Shown: positions 6,759-10,163 of the stretch, one piece after another
Layout of the letters: every line of letters starts with the position of its first letter
Numbering within the stretch: the first letter of the stretch is position 1
NCBI GenBank assembly: GCA_001311545.1
Contig: BBBL01000034.1
Location: forward strand, 1 to 10,163
Length of the DNA stretch: 10,163 nt
Direction: 5' to 3'
Source: Thermus kawarayensis JCM 12314
GTDB lineage: Bacteria > Deinococcota > Deinococci > Deinococcales > Thermaceae
Notes under the pieces: generated by a model
The model's database searches: none
Told to the model about the DNA's origin: nothing
What the model saw: the letters and a program-made list of their open reading frames with translations, nothing else
Position numbers and translations under genes: made by a program

Positions 6759-7730
6759 ATGCGCCTCGCCGAACGCTACCCCGAGGTGGACCTGGACAAG
6801 CTCCTTCAGGGCTTCGCCCCGCCCCCCCGCTTCCGTGGAGCCACCTTCCAGGCCTACCGCCCGGACCCCCGCTACCCCTCCCAGGCCCTGGCCAAGGAGC
6901 GCCTGCGAAGTTGGGTCAAGGACCGTCCCCGGGGTTTCCTCCGCCCCGGGATGCCCGGGCCCCAGGGGATCTACCTGGACGGGGGCTTCGGGGTGGGGAA
7001 GACCCACCTCCTGGTGGCGGCCTACCTGGAGGCCCCCGGTCCTAAGGCCTTCCTCACCTTTGAGGAGCTCACCTACACCCTGGGGCTTCTGGGCCTCAGG
7101 GAAGGGGCCGGGCGCTTTGCCGGGCTTCGCCACCTCTTCCTGGACGAGTTTGAGCTGGACGACCCCGGGAACGCCCAGATGGTGACCCGCTTCCTCTCCC
7201 TCGCCATGGAGCGGGGCCTGCGGGTGGCCACCACCTCCAACACCCCGCCGGGGGCCCTGGGGGAGGGGCGGTTCAACGCCGAGCAGTTCAGGCACCAGAT
7301 CCAGAGCCTGGCCCGCCGCTTCGCCGTGGAGCGCATAGAGGGGGAGGACTTCCGCCACCGCGACCCGGGCCGCTTTCCCAAGCCCCTCACCCACCAGGCC
7401 CTTCTGGAGGCCTACCGGCAGGACACGAGGAGAAAGAGCCTAGACGCCTTCCCTGAGCTCCTCGCCCACCTCCGCACCCTCCACCCCATCCGCTACCGCT
7501 ACCTCTTTGACGGCCTGGAGGTGGTCTATATTATGGGCCTCGAGCCCATCCCTGACCAGAACGACGCCCTGCGCTTTGTCCACCTCGTGGACCAGCTCTA
7601 CAACCTTGGCCTTTCCCTGGTGGCCTCGGGGGAGCCTTTGGAGCGCCTCTTCCCCGAGGGTTACCGCCACGGGGCCTTCGCCAAAAAGTACGGCCGGGCC
7701 CTTTCCCGCCTGGCCGAGCTTTTGGGGTAG
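6759..7730 (+). CDS. zapE: AFG1/ZapE-type P-loop ATPase
   Basis: P-loop ATPase of the AFG1-like family (ZapE in proteobacteria, which acts at the Z-ring; Afg1/LACE1 in mitochondria). It is 323 residues in one unbroken frame. The Walker A is GGFGVGKT at 75-82 (YLDGGFGVGKTHLL) and the Walker B is HLFLDEFELDD at about 125-135. The TTSN sensor (158-161) is followed by TPPGALGEGRFN, matching the family's 'TSNxxPxxLYxxG'. HQIQSLARRF may hold the arginine finger. The C-terminal block DALRFVHLVDQLYNLGLSLVASGEPLERLF is the hallmark AFG1 tail and separates it from DnaC loaders. The role in Thermus is unknown; ZapE is the family name. It heads the operon: a -10 is 7 bases upstream, and the next gene starts 9 bases after the TAG. 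Confidence 0.85.
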   Translation: MRLAERYPEVDLDKLLQGFAPPPRFRGATFQAYRPDPRYPSQALAKERLRSWVKDRPRGFLRPGMPGPQGIYLDGGFGVGKTHLLVAAYLEAPGPKAFLTFEELTYTLGLLGLREGAGRFAGLRHLFLDEFELDDPGNAQMVTRFLSLAMERGLRVATTSNTPPGALGEGRFNAEQFRHQIQSLARRFAVERIEGEDFRHRDPGRFPKPLTHQALLEAYRQDTRRKSLDAFPELLAHLRTLHPIRYRYLFDGLEVVYIMGLEPIPDQNDALRFVHLVDQLYNLGLSLVASGEPLERLFPEGYRHGAFAKKYGRALSRLAELLG

Positions 7731-7739
7731 CATGGGGGC

Positions 7740-8000
7740 ATGGACCTGGCGGAAAGGCTTTCGGAGTTGGCCCAGGCCCTCTCCCAGGCGAGCGCCGCGG
7801 TGGGGATCCTGGAGGCCATAGAGGAGGTTCTGGACGAGTATAAGGACGGGGAACTCTCCCTCAAGGAGGCCATGGAGGAGATCCAGGGGCTCGTGGAGGA
7901 GTTTCAGGCGGTGCGGGCCCTCTCGGAGATGACCCCGGAGGAGCTCATGGCCCTGGCGGAGGAGGAGGAAGAGGAGGACGAGGAGGGCCTCAGGTCTTGA
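7740..8000 (+). CDS. small acidic helical protein of unknown function
   Basis: I do not recognise this 86-residue protein. It is almost entirely predicted helix: heptad-like Leu/Ala/Ile spacing (AERLSELAQALSQASAAVGI, AIEEVLDEYKDGELSLKEAM) suggests a coiled coil or small helical bundle. PEELMALA is followed by a run of about nine acidic residues (EEEEEEDEE) and a short GLRS tail. There are no Cys residues, no signal peptide and no membrane segment. A G5 run just before ATG 7740 could act as a weak ribosome site. It lies 9 bases after zapE, and its TGA overlaps the TTG start of deoB (TTGA), so it is cotranslated with both. The frame is clean. By position it may be a partner or chaperone-like adaptor of a neighbour, but that is only context. 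Confidence 0.72.
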   Translation: MDLAERLSELAQALSQASAAVGILEAIEEVLDEYKDGELSLKEAMEEIQGLVEEFQAVRALSEMTPEELMALAEEEEEEDEEGLRS

Positions 8001-9137
8001 AAGCGGTGGCCGTGGTCTTGGACTCGGTGGGCCTGGGCTACCTGCCGGACGCCCCCCTTTTCGGCGACGAGGGGGCGGACACCCTGGACCACACCGTGCT
8101 CAAGACCGGGGTGGCCCTCCCCAACCTGGCGGCCTTGGGCCTGGGCTGGGTGAGGGGGGTGCACACCCTGGGGAGGCCCCCCCGCCCCCGGGGGGCCTTT
8201 GGCCGGATGAAGGAGGTGAACCCCGGGAAGGACACCACCACCGGCCACTGGGAGTTCGTGGGCATATTCCTGGAAAAGCCCTTCCGGACCTACCCCGAAG
8301 GCTTCCCGGAGGAGCTTCTCAAGCCTGGGCCAGGCCGTGGGCATTGGGGGATGGCTTTTGAACAAGCCCTACTCCGGCACCGAGGCCATCCGGGACTACG
8401 GGGAAGCCCACCTCAAGACGGGCTTTCCCATCGTCTACACCTCCGCCGACAGCGTCTTCCAGGTGGCGGCCCACGTGGACGTGGTGCCCGTGGAGGAGCT
8501 TTACCGCTTTTGCCAGGTGGCCCGGGAAATGCTCGTGGGCGAGCACCAGGTGGCCCGGGTCATCGCCCGGCCCTTCGCCGGGGAGCCCGGGGGGTTTTAC
8601 CGGCTGGAGCACCTCCGGAAGGACTTCGCCCTAAAGCCCCCCAGGAACGTCCTGGACGCTCGGGGAGGGGGGCCTCGAGGTGGTGGGCGTGGGCAAGATC
8701 CCCGACATCTACGCGGGGCGGGGCTTCACCCGCGCCCTCAAGACCAAGGACAACCGGGACGGCCTGGAAAAGACCTTGGCCCTTCTCGGGGAGGACTTCC
8801 GGGGCCTGGTCTTCGTCAACCTGGTGGACTTTGACAGCCGGTACGGCCACCGCCGCGACCCCAGGGGTATGGGGGGGCCCTTTTAGAGGTGGACGCCTTC
8901 CTGCCCAGGTTGCTCGCCGCCCTGGGGCCTGAGGACCACCTCTTTCTGGTTTCCGACCACGGCAACGATCCCACCTTCTTCGGCACCGACCACACCCGGG
9001 AGTACGGGATGCTCCTCTGGGTGGGCCCGGGGGTGGAGGGGGACCTGGGCACCCGGGAGACCTTCGCCGACCTCGGGGCCACCTGGGCGAAGCTTTTCGG
9101 CCTCCCCTGGGAGGGCCCCGGAACAAGCCTCTTTTAG
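7997..9137 (+). CDS. deoB: phosphopentomutase
   Basis: Interconverts ribose (or deoxyribose) 1-phosphate and 5-phosphate, linking nucleoside phosphorolysis to the pentose phosphates. It is a cytosolic alkaline-phosphatase-superfamily enzyme with two Mn2+. Landmarks: VVLDSVGLG with Asp9, [16 protein letters not shown] with the phosphorylatable Thr at about 80-82, [45 protein letters not shown] and [12 protein letters not shown] (metal-binding Asp/His). The corrected length is about 381. Frame breaks are explained by missing bases near 8323 and 8330 (restores [21 protein letters not shown]), near 8659 (two bases, restores [16 protein letters not shown]) and at 8864-8867 (restores [13 protein letters not shown]). 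The TTG start at 7997 overlaps the previous stop by four bases. The stop is TAG at 9135-9137, and cdaA begins 3 bases later. Confidence 0.94.
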
Positions 9138-9140
9138 GCC

Positions 9141-9851
9141 ATGCCCTTCACCTGGCGCGACCTCTTGGACATCCTCCTGGTGGCGGTCCTCTTCTACTAC
9201 CTCTGGCGCCTCATCGCCGGCACCCGGGCCTTGAACCTGGTGCGGGGGGTTCTGGTCTACCTCCTGGTCTGGTTCACCGCCAGCCTCCTGGGCCTTTCCA
9301 CCCTGTCTTGGCTCCTGGGCAACGCCGCCACCCTGGGGGCCTTCGCCTCATCGTGGTCTTCCAGCCGGAACTGAGGGGGCTTTTGGAGCGCCTGGGCCGG
9401 GCCCAAGGGCCCAGGGCGCCTTCCCTGGCCCTGGAGGAGCTCCTTTTGGGCCTTGCCCGCCTCGCCGAGCGGCGCTACGGGGCCCTTCTGGCCCTGGAAC
9501 GGCGTACCCCCCTGGGGGAGTACGCCGCCACCGGGGAGGTGCTGGACGCCCGGCTCTCCGCCCGGCTCCTCGTCACCCTCTTCCATCCCGGCACCCCCCT
9601 CCACGACGGCGGGGCCATCCTGCGGGGAGGAAGGCTTTTCGCTGCGGGTTGCGTTTTTCCCCTTTCCGAGGCCCACCTCGGCCTCGGCACCCGCCACCGG
9701 GCGGCCTGGGGCTTTCCGAGGCTTCCGACGCCCTGGTCATCGTGGTGAGCGAGGAGACCGGGGCCATAAGGGTGGCGGAAGGGGGAAGGCTTTCCCCGCC
9801 CCTTTCCCTGGAAGCCCTGCGGGAGAGCTCAAGGGGGTGGTCCATGCGTGA
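9141..9851 (+). CDS. cdaA: membrane-bound diadenylate cyclase CdaA (DacA)
   Basis: Condenses two ATP into the second messenger c-di-AMP. The corrected length is 237 residues. Three N-terminal membrane helices (about 9-26, 33-52 and 57-75) contain LWRLIAGTRALNLVRGVLVYLL. They are followed by FQPELRGLLERLGR and a DisA_N cyclase domain with FHPGTPLHDGGAILRGGRLF (Asp156) and LGTRHRAALGLSE (RHR at 185-187). The canonical DGA reads DGG here in an unbroken frame. Missing bases are needed near 9347 (restores GAFALIVVFQPEL), 9706 (restores RHRAALGLSEASDALVIVV) and 9823-9826 (restores ALREELKGVVHA). The last puts the stop at TGA 9849-9851, six bases inside cdaR. It lies 3 bases after deoB. CdaA-CdaR pairing is the standard c-di-AMP module, often followed by glmM, which would be beyond this window. 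Confidence 0.92.
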
Positions 9852-10163
9852 CTGGCCTGCCTGGTTGCTTTCCTTCTTGGCGGCCCTGGCCGTCTGGTAC
9901 TCCCTGCGGGAGAGGGCCCCTGTGGTGGAGCGGGCCTTGAGCACCCCCCTGCAGGTGGTGGGACTGGAGCAGGGGGTGGCGGAGGGGGTGCCCAAGGAGG
10001 TCTTCCTCAGGGTCCAGGGGCCTGCGCCTTTGGTGGAGGGGCGGAACCTGCCCGTCTCCGCCTACCTGGACCTTTCCGGGGTGGAGGGGCCCTTCTCCCG
10101 GGAGGTGCAGGTGGCCGTGCCCCAAGGGGTGGAGGTGCTGGAGGTGCGTCCGGCCCGGGTGGA
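9844..10163 (+). CDS. cdaR: YbbR-domain protein CdaR, regulator of CdaA, 3' end cut by window
   Basis: Membrane-anchored protein with extracytoplasmic YbbR repeats that binds and tunes CdaA. About 106 residues are visible. MRDWPAWLLSFLAALAVWYS gives one N-terminal membrane helix (about 4-20) used as an anchor. The first YbbR repeat follows: LSTPLQVVGLEQGVAEGVPKEVFLRVQGP, then SAYLDLSGVEGPFSREVQVAVPQGVEV, the alternating strand pattern of the domain. The ATG at 9844 overlaps the corrected cdaA stop by 8 bases. In the raw sequence the two genes appear fused in one frame, but a single missing G in cdaA explains this. The frame is clean to the window edge. Confidence 0.85.
   Translation, partial: MRDWPAWLLSFLAALAVWYSLRERAPVVERALSTPLQVVGLEQGVAEGVPKEVFLRVQGPAPLVEGRNLPVSAYLDLSGVEGPFSREVQVAVPQGVEVLEVRPARV

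Noticed and set aside
9708..10163. Natural CdaA-CdaR fusion protein
   Set aside because: The raw frame runs through, but one missing G at about 9823-9826 gives a normal CdaA C-terminus (ALREELKGVVHA) and stop, with a proper ATG for cdaR overlapping it.
1..10163. CRISPR arrays, tRNA/rRNA genes, insertion sequences or phage genes
   Set aside because: No spaced direct repeats, tRNA cloverleaf, transposase motifs or structural phage proteins were seen; coding sequence fills the window.

Overview
The base composition (very GC-rich, third positions almost always G or C) and the protein sequences point to Thermus, close to T. thermophilus. The strongest anchor is ispG. After a handful of single-base gaps are closed, its product is 406 residues long, and the Fe-S ligands fall at Cys297, Cys300, Cys343 and Glu350, the positions known for the T. 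thermophilus enzyme. Promoters look Thermus-like: several -10 boxes lie only 5 to 9 bases before an ATG, so the messages would be leaderless.

Layout. From 1 to 753 (+) is the 3' part of an AI-2E/PerM-type membrane permease. Converging on it is a long minus-strand block, read from right to left: vapB-vapC (a PIN-toxin addiction pair), fabI (enoyl-ACP reductase), ispG (MEP isoprenoid pathway), tgt (queuosine tRNA modification) and, after a hairpin, uraA (uracil permease) with its own promoter. At about 5918-5971 a divergent promoter region separates vapB from a plus-strand DinB-family gene, which overlaps a convergent minus-strand glutaredoxin-like gene by 22 bases. From 6759 to the end is a tightly packed plus-strand operon: zapE (AFG1-type ATPase), an unknown acidic 86-residue protein, deoB (phosphopentomutase), cdaA (diadenylate cyclase) and the start of cdaR (YbbR-domain regulator), with gaps of 9 bases or less, or overlaps. 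The window is almost fully coding and has no gene-free stretch over about 100 bases.

Quality. Eleven of the fourteen genes have broken frames, with about 28 small indel sites. Nearly all are explained by one missing G or C in a short G/C run. They hit housekeeping genes and restore family-standard lengths when closed, so I read them as sequencing or consensus error, not pseudogenes. Genes are given at full extent across the breaks, and quoted lengths and residue numbers refer to the mentally corrected proteins.

How the genes fit together. The minus-strand block combines membrane lipid and isoprenoid synthesis (fabI, ispG) with tRNA modification and nucleobase uptake. The plus-strand operon links pentose-phosphate/nucleoside salvage (deoB) to the c-di-AMP module (cdaA-cdaR). 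I see no convincing new defence or mobile system. The most notable points are the fabI promoter lying over the vapC stop codon, a candidate operator in front of vapBC, a variant DGA motif in CdaA, and the unknown acidic protein between zapE and deoB.
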